64,000 bases of DNA. It comes from Piper betle (lineage: Eukaryota > Streptophyta > Magnoliopsida > Piperales > Piperaceae). The notes under the pieces were generated by a model. The model made no database searches, was not told where the DNA came from, and worked only from the letters and a program-made list of their open reading frames with translations. Both the position numbers and the translations under genes were made by a program. Position 1 is the stretch's first letter. The number at the start of each line of letters is the position of its first letter. The DNA lies in assembly GCA_033002965.1 (NCBI GenBank), contig JAURVB010008361.1, forward strand, positions 1-64,000, read 5' to 3'. Shown here piece by piece: positions 47,113 through 59,885 of this stretch.

Positions 47113-50100
47113 ATGGGCTCCTCGCTTCCTCCCAAGGAGGCCAATCTCTTCAAGCTCATTGTGGTAAGCTCCGATCTTTTTCTTTTTCATTTTCTTAAAA
47201 AAATTGTTTTGTTTGATTTTCTGGGAATCGGATCTTCAATCCAAGCAAGTTTGATGTTTTGGCGTGGAATTGTGCTGGAAAGAATGAGCTTTATGGGTGC
47301 CCGATTCACTGTTTTTTGTTTGGTTGTGGCTGATTGGAGTTGGGGGTGGTTGCTCCTGTTGCTCGTGCAGGTGGATGGCCAATTGGGGACCGAGGGTTTG
47401 TGGATTTTGTTTTGGATTTGTGGGGGTATGCTTTGTGGATATTTTTGTGATCAGGGCTGTTGGAAGTCGAAAAGGTTCAATTTTATGTGGTGGTTAGTGG
47501 GGGCGCATCATGGATTATTGCTGATTGATTTTTTAATTTGGATGTTGAATTGGCATCTTGGTATGGCTATTTTGGACTGTTTTTGTTAACTTAAAGCATT
47601 AGTTGGAGAATGCTGCTGATGCTCTTTTATGAGAGTGGATAATAGGCTGATCATCTTTTAGTATACCAGCTCTTCTTATCAAAACTTTGTAAGTGGTGTG
47701 TTATTTGTGTCACCTACACTTACTTTGTAGCTTAATATTGAGAAATCAAATTCCTCAACGTTCCTCATATTGTTTTTTAGGTCTTTTGTTTTTTTGTTTT
47801 GTTTTGTTTTTTAATTTTAATGACAATAGAAGCAATCATCTCATTTTGTAATAGTTAGGCGACGAATTAAGAATAGTTTATTTGTGGCTAGTTATTGAAA
47901 GTTAATCATTCTTAATTTTAGTTAAGAAATATCCGTTTTTGAATTGTTGTGTTCTGTTTAAGTCGGTCAAAAGGACTAAGCTACGGTTTGTTTATATGGA
48001 TTGACTGTGAAGGATTAGTGATACAATATCAATGCTTCCAATTCTAGCCTATTGTAGTTGAGGTGAAGTGCCTATTATGATTGTCAATAAATTTGTGTTG
48101 TCTGATGTCTTTGTTTGCTATTTCTTTTGCAGAAATCATATGAAACTAAACAGTATAAGAAAGGTTTAAAGGCTGCGGATGCTATATTAAAGAAGTTTCC
48201 AGAGCATGGAGGTATGGTTGAATCTGTTCAATACTCTACTAAATTCCAGAATCTGTATATTGCATTTAGTGGTTAACTAAAAGCCAAGTCTGTGCTCTGC
48301 ATGCTTGATTAATATTGCATTCAGTTCTAGTAGCTGTTGGACTTGTTCTATTTGCAAATTAACATTTGGATAACAATTTGTGAGAAGGAAAGATATTAGA
48401 TGAAAATTCAGATAATATGGCGTGGCTTGGAATGGTTTTCCTCAAAGTGTAGTTGATTGGCTCTCTTCATTTCTTCTTTGGTGAGACTAGATTGGTTCTG
48501 TATAAATTGTTGAGAAATTGTTTGGTTCTTTATCTTCTTCTTCTTCTCTTTCCATCTTAGCCTGGGCTGGTGTCTAGGACATGGATCCTATTGCGCAATT
48601 CAACATGATCGTACACTCTATCCATGGTCAAATCATGAAAGTCTTAGTCGTTCCGGATTTTTTATGAGTGTGAACAATGGAAACTGCCAATTAATGAAAA
48701 AAAAATCTTAAATGTTTGCTGAACCAAGGAAATATTTGTCGCAAAAATTTTCATGTGTAACTATCATACCAGAACAAAAAGGGTATAATCTTTCGATTTA
48801 TGTCTAATTCTGTCATTTTTAAATTTATACATGCTCAATTCAAATAAAACTTCTACCATCCCAATTCTCTTGTTACATTGGAGATGATATGGGGAAAAGA
48901 TTGTCATATCTGACTTAATTACACTTCATTCTTGCATGTAGAAACTTTGTCAATGAAGGGATTGACATTGAACTGCCTGGATCGGAAAGCAGAAGCTTAT
49001 GAACTTGTGCGACGTGGACTTAAGGTTTGCGTGTTTTTTTAAATAGGCTCATTCTCACGTAAAGAGACAACAGTTTTTAATGGTGTTTGTCTTGTTCACA
49101 GAATGATCTTAAAAGTCATGTATGCTGGCATGTTTATGGTCTTCTCTACCGGTCAGATAGAGAATATAGAGAAGCAATCAAATGCTACCGTAATGCGTTG
49201 AGGATTGATCCTGACAACATTGAAATCCTTCGAGATCTCTCTCTTTTACAGGTTAGAATATACAAACAGTCTTCTGTTTTTAGTCGGTATAATTTTTTTT
49301 TAACATTAAATTTCACATTTTATCTAATTTTGACATAGTTGTGTCTATATGAATTTTGTCAAGAATTTTTTTGAATTGTCGCATATTGCAATTTTTTATT
49401 GCCTAGGGGCGTAAGTTTCAACCTTTGTTGGTGGAAAAAGCTGGCCACATTACGTGATGCAATAATGTAGCTTCAATTTTTTATGAATACAATTCATTTT
49501 GCAGAGAATAAGTATTGTTATTTCTTGTGATTCCCGTAGCATGACGGTGAAACCATTATGCTACCGTTTGTAATATCTAACTCTGTCTTTATTTTTTTGG
49601 TTGTAGGCACAAATGAGGGACTTGACTGGATTTGTTGAAACAAGGCAACAACTGCTGACACTCAAGCCAAATCATCGAATGAACTGGATTGGTTTTGCTG
49701 TTTCTCAGCATTTAAATTCCAAGTATGAAGATGGTTCATCAGTTAGAATGAACAATGCTTTTGAATCTATATCTGTATTGCTAGTAATGCATTTTTGGAG
49801 CTTAACAAGCTTCAACAAGTTTTTTGTGTGTTTTTATTTATCGTGCTAATTGGTATAAATTTCCTGATTCAACAGCGGGGTTAAAGCAGTTGAGATCCTA
49901 GAAGCATATGAAGGGACTTTGGAGGATGATTTTCCTCCTGATAATGAACGATGTGAACATGGAGAAATGTTACTGTACAAGGTAACGCTTGGATGCAGAA
50001 TTTGTCCTCCCATCTGCATACTTGTTGGCAGCTTCTTACATATGTCTAACAAACTTTTCAAATTCAAGATTAAAAGTGATTGCTTCGAAAGGGCAAAAAT

Positions 50101-53100
50101 ATGTGCCAAACATGATATGAAAAACAGTACTTTGGTGTTGGTAGTTTGGTTATGCTGGTAGTACATTATGTTCTGATTATAGTCTCCCTTGATGAATTTT
50201 AACGCTCAGGTATCTTTGTTAGAAGAATGTGGATTACTTGAGAGAGCACTTGAAGAATTGCAGAAGAAAGAGTCTAAAATAGTGAGTGCCTTAACCAACA
50301 TTTAGGTTTTGTGGTTAGGGGCTTGTTGCATAAATTGTTTTATTTATCGAATGCCCTGTTTTCTTTACTTATTTGTTCTCTTTTCTTTTTAGGTTGATAA
50401 GTTGGCTTTCAAGGAACAACAAGCTTCAATATTAACCAAGCTTGGTCATTCTGCAGAAGCCGAGAAAGTTTATAGATCTTTGCTATCTATTATTCCTGAC
50501 AACTATCTGTAGGCAGCCTTTGGTTGTTTGGTCACTTATTCTAGATATTATGTGTTCAATGTATTTCATCACTTTGTATATGCACTAGCTATTGATAAAT
50601 ATGCATGTCATATTGTTTGGTGGGCACAGATGAAAAAATTTGTCATGCAGATTTGTTTAGTTCATTGCCAGGAAATCACATGAATACAACATTTAAATAA
50701 TCTTAATTACAAATATATCTTGGATATCAAACCATTTATGTTTTATATTGATGTTGGAATGACAAAAATGGCATGCGTGCATCTTTATCCTCATAACAGA
50801 TTTGCTGACAGTTTGAATGTTTGAGTGTTTTTTTTATTTAATTTACTCTTTTTCCTGATAGTTACTACTCTTAGGTATTAATTTTTTTACTGCAATTGTA
50901 TACTTATAATAATTTGATTTGTAAATATCAGATACTATGAAGGTCTGCAAAAATGTCTAGGATTACACTCTGACAAAGGCCAATATACGCCTGAGGAAGT
51001 TGATAAGTTACATGAGTTATACAAGTCAGTCCAAGCTGAATATACTTGGTCTTCTGCTGTTAAAGTATGTCATTTTGATTTTGATTTTGTTATATATGAA
51101 GGCATTGCATTGCGATTACATGAGGATATATCATGGGTTTCTTTTCTGGAATTATGGTTTGACATAGAGGAATGAGAGAAATAGTTAGGTCAAAACCCAA
51201 ACAATCTTTCTCTTTTCTTTCTTTCTCATCGTCACAATTATCCCTTGTCTTTCTTGATATGATCACCATTGCTGTCATCATTGCCATTGTTATTGTCATC
51301 ACAACCACTGTGCCCCTATCTACGATATGCTGGATTGGTTGAACGAATTTTACATCATGAAATTATTCTTTTCATGTCTAAATGAATTTGGCCATGCTTA
51401 AACATTGTTGCAAGTTTTATGTTGTATGCTCGTCCTGACACCACCTCTGGTGATGGGAAGTAAGATGAATTATTAATATTACACCCTCTATGTATAGACT
51501 GTCAAAATACAAGTAAAGAAGCATCTTGACATGATTGATAGTTAAAAATATTGGCATAATCTCCTCTATAGAAAAACTGATAATAAAAACTCTGATTTTC
51601 TTCTGCATGAAAGCAGGAAAAAATAAAATACATACACCAAAACTTGTGTGGAAGGCTTTGTAATTATCTCTATGCTTGTATTTCTTTTGACAATTTCTCA
51701 TGCATATGTAGCTTAAAGTCTTCTATGGCTGCTGGTCCATCTTAACCTATTTCCATTTTGAATACTTGTAAAATTTTTCTTATCTCAGAGCATGTAAATG
51801 CCCCTTCTAAGAAACACATTGTATACTGGTTTTTTTGTTGTTTTAATTTATGGCATCTCTTTTAAAACTTTGCATAAGCTTAACTGAACCTATTCCAAAA
51901 ATTCTGTTTTGTCAGCGTATCCCACTTGATTTTCTTCAAGGTGAAAATTTTGAAGCAGTAGCAGACAGCTACATTAGACCTTTATTAACAAAGGTTACAT
52001 CCCTTCTTTTATTTTGATACTATAGGTAAATACATTCATGTTAAATGTTTCATTGTTTGATATTGTGACTACAGGGAGTTCCTTCATTATTCTCCGACCT
52101 TAGCCCATTGTATAATCACCCTGGAAAGGTCAGTTTTCCCAACTTTTCAGGTATAAAGATCCTCATTGATGCATAAGCCGATTGTATACCACCACTGATA
52201 AATGCCTTTTTGTTTATTAGCATATATCTTGGAAGATTTCCTTACTTGTTGATCTCTTGTAGGCTGATATGTTAGAGAAATTGATACTGACATTTGAGGA
52301 TTCCCTTAAAACAAGTGGAAGATTTCCTGGAAGGTAAATACAAAAGACAAGGAGCGAAGGTGTTTAAATGGCATTTTTTAAATTTCTGTGCTAGAAAATT
52401 CTTTGTTGTTCCATTTGATAATCCACTTACATTTTTTTCCTCTCTTGGAAGGGGATGTCATTACTCTTTAATATTTTTTTCTCTAACTTTGTTGCTCTAA
52501 CATGGTGATGTATAATGAAATTACTCTGGTATATGGTTTTTTATGTATCTGCAGTTCATCAAAAGAGCCTCCTCCAACATTCATGTGGACATTGTTTTTG
52601 GTTGCTCAGGTTTCCCTTGTGCATTTTTCTTACAAAGTTCTTATCTTATGAATCCTTTTTATTTGGAACTGCACCTTACTGAATGAAGGACCCATACTAA
52701 TGCAGCATTATGATAGACGTGGTCAATATGATCTTGCTCTTGCCAAGATTGATGAGGCCATTGAACACACACCCACTGTTATCGATTTATATTCAGTGAA
52801 GGTATGTTGTGACTTCTTTGTTATCCTATTATCTATATTTTAGTTTGAACAATTGGATTTATCCGTAGAGTGATCTGTGGAATCTCTTTCTAAGTTTTCT
52901 TATGCATCATTAGATGCATCACTTTCATTCATTGTTGCATCTGTTGAGGAATAGTTGTCTAGGTGAATCTTTAGCTCTTTGGAGCTTAATATGATCACCT
53001 TCTCTTGGATTTGTCATTGTTGGTTCTTAAGTAAGGCATACTGCCATCTAACATGGATTGTTGTTTTGCTTAATTTTGAGAGCAAATTATTGTTCGCTAG

Positions 53101-56100
53101 GTGAGTTAATTAATAGTCTATTAGCTTTCATTTAGCTGATCCTTTACTCATTTGTTTTGTACCTGGAGAGCATACTTGTCAGCATTCTTAGGGATATATG
53201 CTACAATATTTTGCCCAATATTTGTGTTACTCATATCATTTTCTTACCTCATACAGGGTAGAATTTTGAAACATGCTGGTGACCTTGCAGCTGCTTCTGC
53301 AATGGCCAATGAGGCTAGATCCATGGATCTCGCAGATCGATACATAAATAGTGAGTGTGTCAAGCGGATGCTCCAGGCAGATCAGGTGTCTTGCCTTTTC
53401 TATTGGAATTGTCTTACCATTGTAATTGTTGGATAGGATTTGACTTGAAATTTATTCCAGTACAAAAGAAAGAATTCAAGATGGTGTCAAATGAAATGGC
53501 ATAAATATTGTTTGTAGTGCAACTGGGAGTAATAAATTTGGGTTTAGGTATTACAGCACACTCAAAAGCATGTAACAGGCTATGATTATTGTCTAGAAAA
53601 GTATTCATTCTTTTTGTATCTTACTAGTTTTGTGTTTTTGGAATTTTCAATCTCTTGGATATATATTAGATTCATTGGTTCCTGCTATATGACAATCGAT
53701 GAATGAGTATTTATATCAGTTAACTACTAAGCTATACATTCAGAGGTAGTATTAGGAGTGGAATGTGCGGTCAGCCATTAGGTTTTTGTAGTTTATCTTT
53801 ATAGCTTGCCCATTATTTTGTTTTAGTATTCAGTGATAGTTATACTATGAAGAAAACAAGGAAAATTGAATTCTCCTTCCACTAAGAAATTGTCTAAAGC
53901 AATAAATTACATAATGAAATTTTACTTTAGTTATGTATCTGCAATGAAATTGTCTCTAATGTCAGTGAAATTGTCTCGAATGTTACGGCAATTTGAAATT
54001 TGTTTCCATATGTGAAGGTGACTTTGGCTGAGAAAACAGCGGTACTGTTTACCAAGGACGGTGATCAGCATAATAACTTGCATGACATGCAATGCATGTG
54101 GTAGGTTTTGGATTTCATTGTAGTTGATTTTGCATTGCGATTTAGTGGCCAAGACTTGGCTAACCTGTCATTCTTTGTATTGCTCAGGTATGAACTTGCG
54201 TCTGGTGAGAGTTACCTTAGACAGGGTGACATCGGTCGAGCTTTAAAAAATTTTTTAGCTGTTGAGAAGCACTATGCTGATATAACTGAAGATCAATTTG
54301 ATTTCCACTCTTATTGTTTGCGTAAAATGACTTTGCGAACATATGTTGAAATGCTTAAGTTTCAAGACCGATTGCATGCTCATTCTTATTTCCATAAAGC
54401 AGCTGCTGGTGCTATAAGGTGATTTATTGACTTCATCAGAATTGTGTGAATAGTTTGACTGTGCACGCATTTTGTTGTCAGAAATGGAGAAAAAACATGT
54501 CTTCTTATGTGTTCTTAAATTGCAGATGTTACACAAAGCTGTTTGATTCACCTTCAAAAACTTCAGCCACAGAAGATGAGGAAATGTCAAAACTGCCTCC
54601 TGCTCAAAAAAGAAGCTCAGACAGAAACAGCGGAAGGCTGAAGCTCGTGCAAAGAAGGTAGTTTCTTGTAATATTGTTGCTTCTTGTTGTAGTTGAATAA
54701 ATATGACTATTGAGACTATTGTACTTCTGAAGGAGGCAGATGAAAAGATCGATGAAGAAGCTACTGCTGCTAGTACATCAAAAAGTGGCAAAAAACCAAT
54801 TTCAAAGCCAGTTGATTTAGACCCCAATGGAGAAAAATTGTTGCAGGTCTCTCTTTCCTCTCTTCTCCCTTCGGCTATGGAAGTCTGTGTTGTTTGTTAT
54901 ACTGATTATGTTGTGCCTAAACATAGTTCCGTGACATCCAAATTTTTAGGTGGAAGATCCATTGGCAGAAGCAACGAAATATTTGAAGCTACTTCAGAAA
55001 AACTCTTCAGCATCATTAGAAACTCATTTGCTTTCTTTTGAGATATATATGAGAAAGAACAAAATTTTACTTGCATTGCAGGTAAGTGTTTGCTTTATAG
55101 TTTATGATAAATGATGATTAGATCCACAGGACCACAATTTTAGTTATGGTTGGGAGGAGGATAAGACTGTTGTTGCATATTTTCGTTATTCTTGAAGGGC
55201 ATGAAAGCATTTGATGCTTTTGAGGATTGCAATGTGTCATTTTGTTTGTCAGCAGGCTTTGTCTTGGCAATTTAAATCTTAAAGCAATCAATTGATCATG
55301 TAAATTTGAAATCCGTGTTGTCAACACCATCACAGCAGGATATGGAATTGATGGTTTTATGCTTGGTATTTCTTTTTGTACTTTTTTAAAATGGTGTGTA
55401 GCTTTTCTTGGGATCTGCCCGCTTAATTAAATATCCTGTCCTTAGTGGCTGTTTTCTGAAGTGTTGTCAAAAACACAAAGCAACTCTATGAAGAAGTTGC
55501 AGTCTATGCGTCTGCATGGCTAAAGAAATGGGAAGTTAATGAACTTTTGTTTAAGTGAACAGTATTATTAATTTGCATGAAGTAATGTGTGGTTGGTTCC
55601 AAGCAATTAAACAAACAATTGAAATATGCAGTTTTGTAAACCCAAAAAATAATCATTGTTGAGATGGTTGCCCATTCTGGTACCCTTGATATGAAACGTT
55701 GACAGCTACTGGCTGAGACAAACTTAAAATCTTCTTCTTTTGAACTTTTGTTCATTGATCCTCCTTGAGTTTTTCTTTCGTTCTCTTTTTATGTTTTGGC
55801 ATGGTTATACTATTAATATTGTATTCAGTCTTCATCATCCATGATTGCTTCTTTTAGGAAATTTTATTTATATGTTTGATAAGATGCTATTAACATTTTT
55901 TTTATTTTTGCATTTTACGTATTTTTTTGTGCTTAGTGCTTACATTAATTTTTTCTTTATCAACTCCTTTTTCTTTTGCGTAAGAGTACCATGTGCTTGT
56001 GTGCCACTTAGTCATTCCTGAAGCCAAATGTTTTTTAACTATATAGCTTCCGGTTTTCTTTATAGTATGAGATGGATTTATGTACTTTTGATGTTTGTCA

Positions 56101-58076
56101 CTCTTTACATGAATAAGAATCTCACAAACGATGAGTATTAATTTCTGTATCATTTTCCTCTTTTGTTACTTGTTATTATTTATTTTAATAGTTTATTCTT
56201 CTTTTATCTATACATCCTTTTTGCACTAGCTCATGGACGGCTTCCTTACTTTGTGGTTTTAGGCCGTAAAGCAGCTGCTGAAGCTAGATGCAGATAATCC
56301 TGATTCTCATCGCTGTTTGGTAGGTGTCCCATTTGATTCATGGTAATATGTTTTACCAGTTGCAGTTAAAACGTGTACAAAAAGAAAGGCTGGATTGCAG
56401 ATAAAAAAACTTGCTCTGAGAAATAAAATAGAAGCAGAAAAGTGCATTTGTTTGCATATATGCCTACATGCACAAGTGTCTTTCTTTATGATCAAATTCT
56501 GCCTAGTCCCCTTTAATTCTTAAGCATCAACAGATATTTTCAGGAAGTGTAATCATGTCAGCTGAGTCACACTCGGCCAAGCTTGCCTGGCCCACAAGGC
56601 CTGCACTTTTGGAATGGCACTGGAGGAGTGCTTCAAGCTTTTGATTTATTTTTCAATAAAAAAATTTTCTCTTCCCCTAAATTCACCACGTGCCGCAGGC
56701 CTGGCCAGCATTCGACTGGTTGGAGCAGGGCCAACCAGGCCCGCCCTTGTCTCGGGCTAAGACTGGGCTAGGCTGTGGCTCAGTCCTCAGGCTGGCAGGC
56801 AACTCAGATGGTTGCCAACACTAGATGATGCCTGCTTGTGTGCATTGTTAGTGCTTGTTGAGGGAAACTATGAGACTAATAAATTTCAAAACTAGGAGTG
56901 CATGACTGTGGTTCAAAGATGGGACCAGCAACACTTACGGGGCTTTTTTTCCCCTTTATGTTGCAGAAAAATCCACTTCTAACTTGTGAGAATAATAACT
57001 ACACATGAGATCGAGATCATTTTGTTTCTTGTTCAAATTTTCCTGAAAACTGAATATTCATACTCATGGCAGATAAAATTTTTTTGCAAAGTAGAAAGCT
57101 ATGCTAGTCCAGTGTCTGATTCTGAGAAATTAGTTTGGAGTGTCATTACTGCCGAAAAGGCCACTTTGAGGTAAGCTTGTCTCATGTACTTGCAGTTATT
57201 CTAGATGTCACAGGGGTCAGTTTAGGGGATAAATTTTTTCGCCCCCGTAACACTAGACATGTTTATAGATAAAAATTAAGATTGATGAAAGAAATTCCTG
57301 ATAATTTTAATCCTTCTTTTGTAGTCAATTTCATGGAACATCTCTTAATGAAGTAAATAAATCATTCATTGAGCGGCACAAAGGTTGGTGTCTGCTTTTC
57401 TATTTTTGGCTTTATAGTGATGGGGATCCTTTGACCAATTGCATTATTGATGCTTCATTCTGTTGATTTTTTAGGTTCCTTAATGCATAGAGCTGCTGCA
57501 GCAGAGTTGATGTATGTTTTAGAACCAGAAAAGAAAGCTGATGCAATTAAGCTGATTGAAGAATCAACTAACAATCTGGTCTCAGGGCAAGTATCCTGTT
57601 CGAAGTGGGTTTCATTTTCCTGTTATGTTTTCAGAAAAATTGTTTTGACCTGTGAGAAGGTTATCCATTTCTATTTGTAACAGTGGTGGGGCACTGGGGC
57701 CTGTGAGGGAGTGGAAACTCAACGATTGCATTTCCATCCACAAGATTCTGGAGTCTGTTTTTATTGATTTGGATGCTGCAATGAGTATGTATTGCTAGAT
57801 TCAATTGTTGGTGAAATTTGATTGATGGTTTCTTTCAGTCAAAATTATTTCTTAAACCAATTCTTTACATCCTTGGTTCTTCATAGGATGGAAGTTCAGA
57901 TGTGCTGGGTATTTTCCTTTTCTACATATTTTGAAGGCCGTCAAAGCTCCATTGTCTGTGCTGCTGAGGTACAAATGGATGGAAAAGCTGAAAATGGAGA
58001 TGTAAGGCACATAGACAAAAAGGCCAATGACTCTCATTCATTGAATGGTAATATTAATGCACTAAAGGGCCTATAG
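47113..58076 (+). CDS. NAA15: NAA15, auxiliary (ribosome-anchoring) subunit of N-terminal acetyltransferase A; two single-base frame breaks
   Basis: Twenty-six exons (47113-47163, 48133-48211, 48942-49024, 49102-49251, 49607-49722, 49876-49981, 50210-50281, 50393-50508, 50932-51064, 51916-51993, 52075-52128, 52263-52333, 52555-52609, 52706-52801, 53257-53385, 54018-54100, 54188-54418, 54526-54657, 54733-54846, 54950-55081, 56263-56319, 57073-57170, 57325-57383, 57475-57586, 57684-57784, 57887-58076) cover 2698 nt, two short of 900 codons. Seen: TPR-like helices throughout ([40 protein letters not shown]) and a Lys-rich [11 protein letters not shown] segment before residue 640. Known: NAA15 wraps the NAA10 catalytic subunit and docks NatA on ribosomes; it is essential in plants, with 897 residues in Arabidopsis. 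Frame breaks lie in an A run at 54606-54611 and a T run at 57918-57921. All splice sites are otherwise intact; intron 24 has a GC donor (AGG|GCAAGT). Confidence 0.92.
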
Positions 58077-59700
58077 ATTTAGCTTCATTCAGATTATATG
58101 AAGCACTGGCTCTGGTAAAACAACTAGAGAGCTGGTAATTGAAGTAAATTAACATGAGCCGAAGTTTACTCCAGATGAAGTGTTGCTTTTTTTGGAAAGC
58201 AAATTTACCATAGACAAGTTGAATCTTGAGGGTAGAGTCAACCATCCAGAGTAATTCACAGGTTTGCTAGACATCCTTCACCCTAAAATTGTATAATATA
58301 TTCATCTGCCGCATGGTTGCTTTACCCCTCCAGGATCCTTTGGGTGATTCTGGCTCTCATTTATTCAATTCTAACTACAGAAGCACCCAGCAGTTGCTCG
58401 ATTGTAGCATGAGCCGTAGCTTGAGCTAAGCTCTTTTTTCTTTTTCTTTTCTTTTTTTCCATTTTAAATTCATGTACACTAAAAGTCCGAGAACAGAAAG
58501 TTTTGCTACTTTTTTGTTTCTAATTTTGTTAACAGTGTTATCGTCATTTAGATATTTGAATAAACAGATGTGAATCCTTTCAGCAGGATTGTCAATTTTG
58601 GTGTTGATCATCAAAATTTCAGCTTTGAACTTGTCTGAGTTTAGCTCCTTTGCCTCTTGTTTGGAAAGGAACAATGTGTTTGAATATGTTCTCTCATTGT
58701 GCTTGACGACCTTAAAACTTATTTCGTTTATCTTACTATTTTACTAAGGGTATGTTTGGTTAGCATGAAGTAAGGAATAAGAAATTTTGGGATGTTTTGG
58801 TTTAACCTGAACTCCTTGGAAGAAAGTTTTAATTTCCTTTGTGGGTATTGCAGGAGGTATGTGTGAAGGTAAAATTTTGATGGTGAGAGGGTAAGGATAA
58901 AGCTGGGCTTTTCATTCATTATTCAGACCTTGTGACAAATGAAAAAAACAAAATTTTGTTGTGAAAAAAATTATAAACTAATTTTATTTCAGGTCATTTC
59001 GATTTGTTTATTTTATTTATTTCCTTATATTCCAACTAAAAACAACCATTTCCAAATGAGCTTCATTGCATGCAAATCACATCCCAAGTATGAAGTCTTG
59101 ATATCACACACACAAGACTACAAAGAATCCAAGTCTTCAATGAAGGCAAGCCCAAGTTTTCATTCTCACAAAGAACTCATTGAATAGGAAGATAGATTTT
59201 ATTGATTTAATTTGTTATTTTCATCTTTTAAGGATTCTAATTGGTGGAATGTTTCATTTTTCATGAGAGCTTGATCATTATTAAGAGTTGAGAATGGTCT
59301 TATTTGAAGGTCCTTTCCTCCTTTGAATGCCAAATTAATGTGATGGTTGGTTATAATAGGGTAAGATCCATTACTCTTACTTAAATAGACTTGATGTTTC
59401 TTTGAGTGCCCATATCAGTTTAATGCTCTTTGGACGTTCCTTTCCTTCATGCTATGAACTTGTGCTTTCACTGGTTTTCAAATCATTTGCTCAATGTATA
59501 TTAGACTTGCAATTACACTCTTCAAGGAGGCTTTCTGAAAAAGATGCAAGCACATTATAGGATAGAGTAATCAATTATAAGTTCCTCTCTCTAATTGATG
59601 AAGTCCATTAATTTAATCAAACAAAAATCTCTCTCTTTGAATGAAGTCTATTAATTTCCGATGATAATTCGGATGTGCATGCATGTTTGATAGGCCAGGA
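58077..59700. other. NAA15 3' UTR and intergenic DNA
   Basis: The first few hundred bases after the stop codon are the likely 3' UTR. Beyond about 58.7 kb no gene is recognised. A frame at 58939-59187 is too short and too unlike known proteins to call. Confidence 0.5.
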
Positions 59701-59710
59701 ATTTACTGTA

Positions 59711-59885
59711 ACACTTGCTAAAACGAACCCACTGTAACGAAGTGTTTAATTGGTTTAAATCTCTTTAATTAATAGAGATTTATTTAATTATTATAATTAA
59801 AATTTCAAATACTTCTAGTTAAGGAGATATAAACCGATCAAACAGTTGCTACAGCGGGTTTGCTATAGCAAGTGCACCAGCAAGT
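59711..59885. mobile_element. Foldback (MITE-like) element
   Basis: The left arm (about 59711-59772) and the reverse complement of the right arm (about 59822-59878) match over roughly 55-60 bases with some mismatches: cacttgcta, then a(a/g)c(g/a)aaccc(a/g)ctgta(a/g)c, then tggttta/cggttta and atctc(t/c)ttaa. The AT-rich loop is about 50 bases. I could not define a target-site duplication. Confidence 0.7.

Noticed and set aside
47113..47589. 158-codon open frame from the NAA15 start
   Set aside because: It reads through the donor at 47164 into the intron; only the first 17 codons are NAA15.
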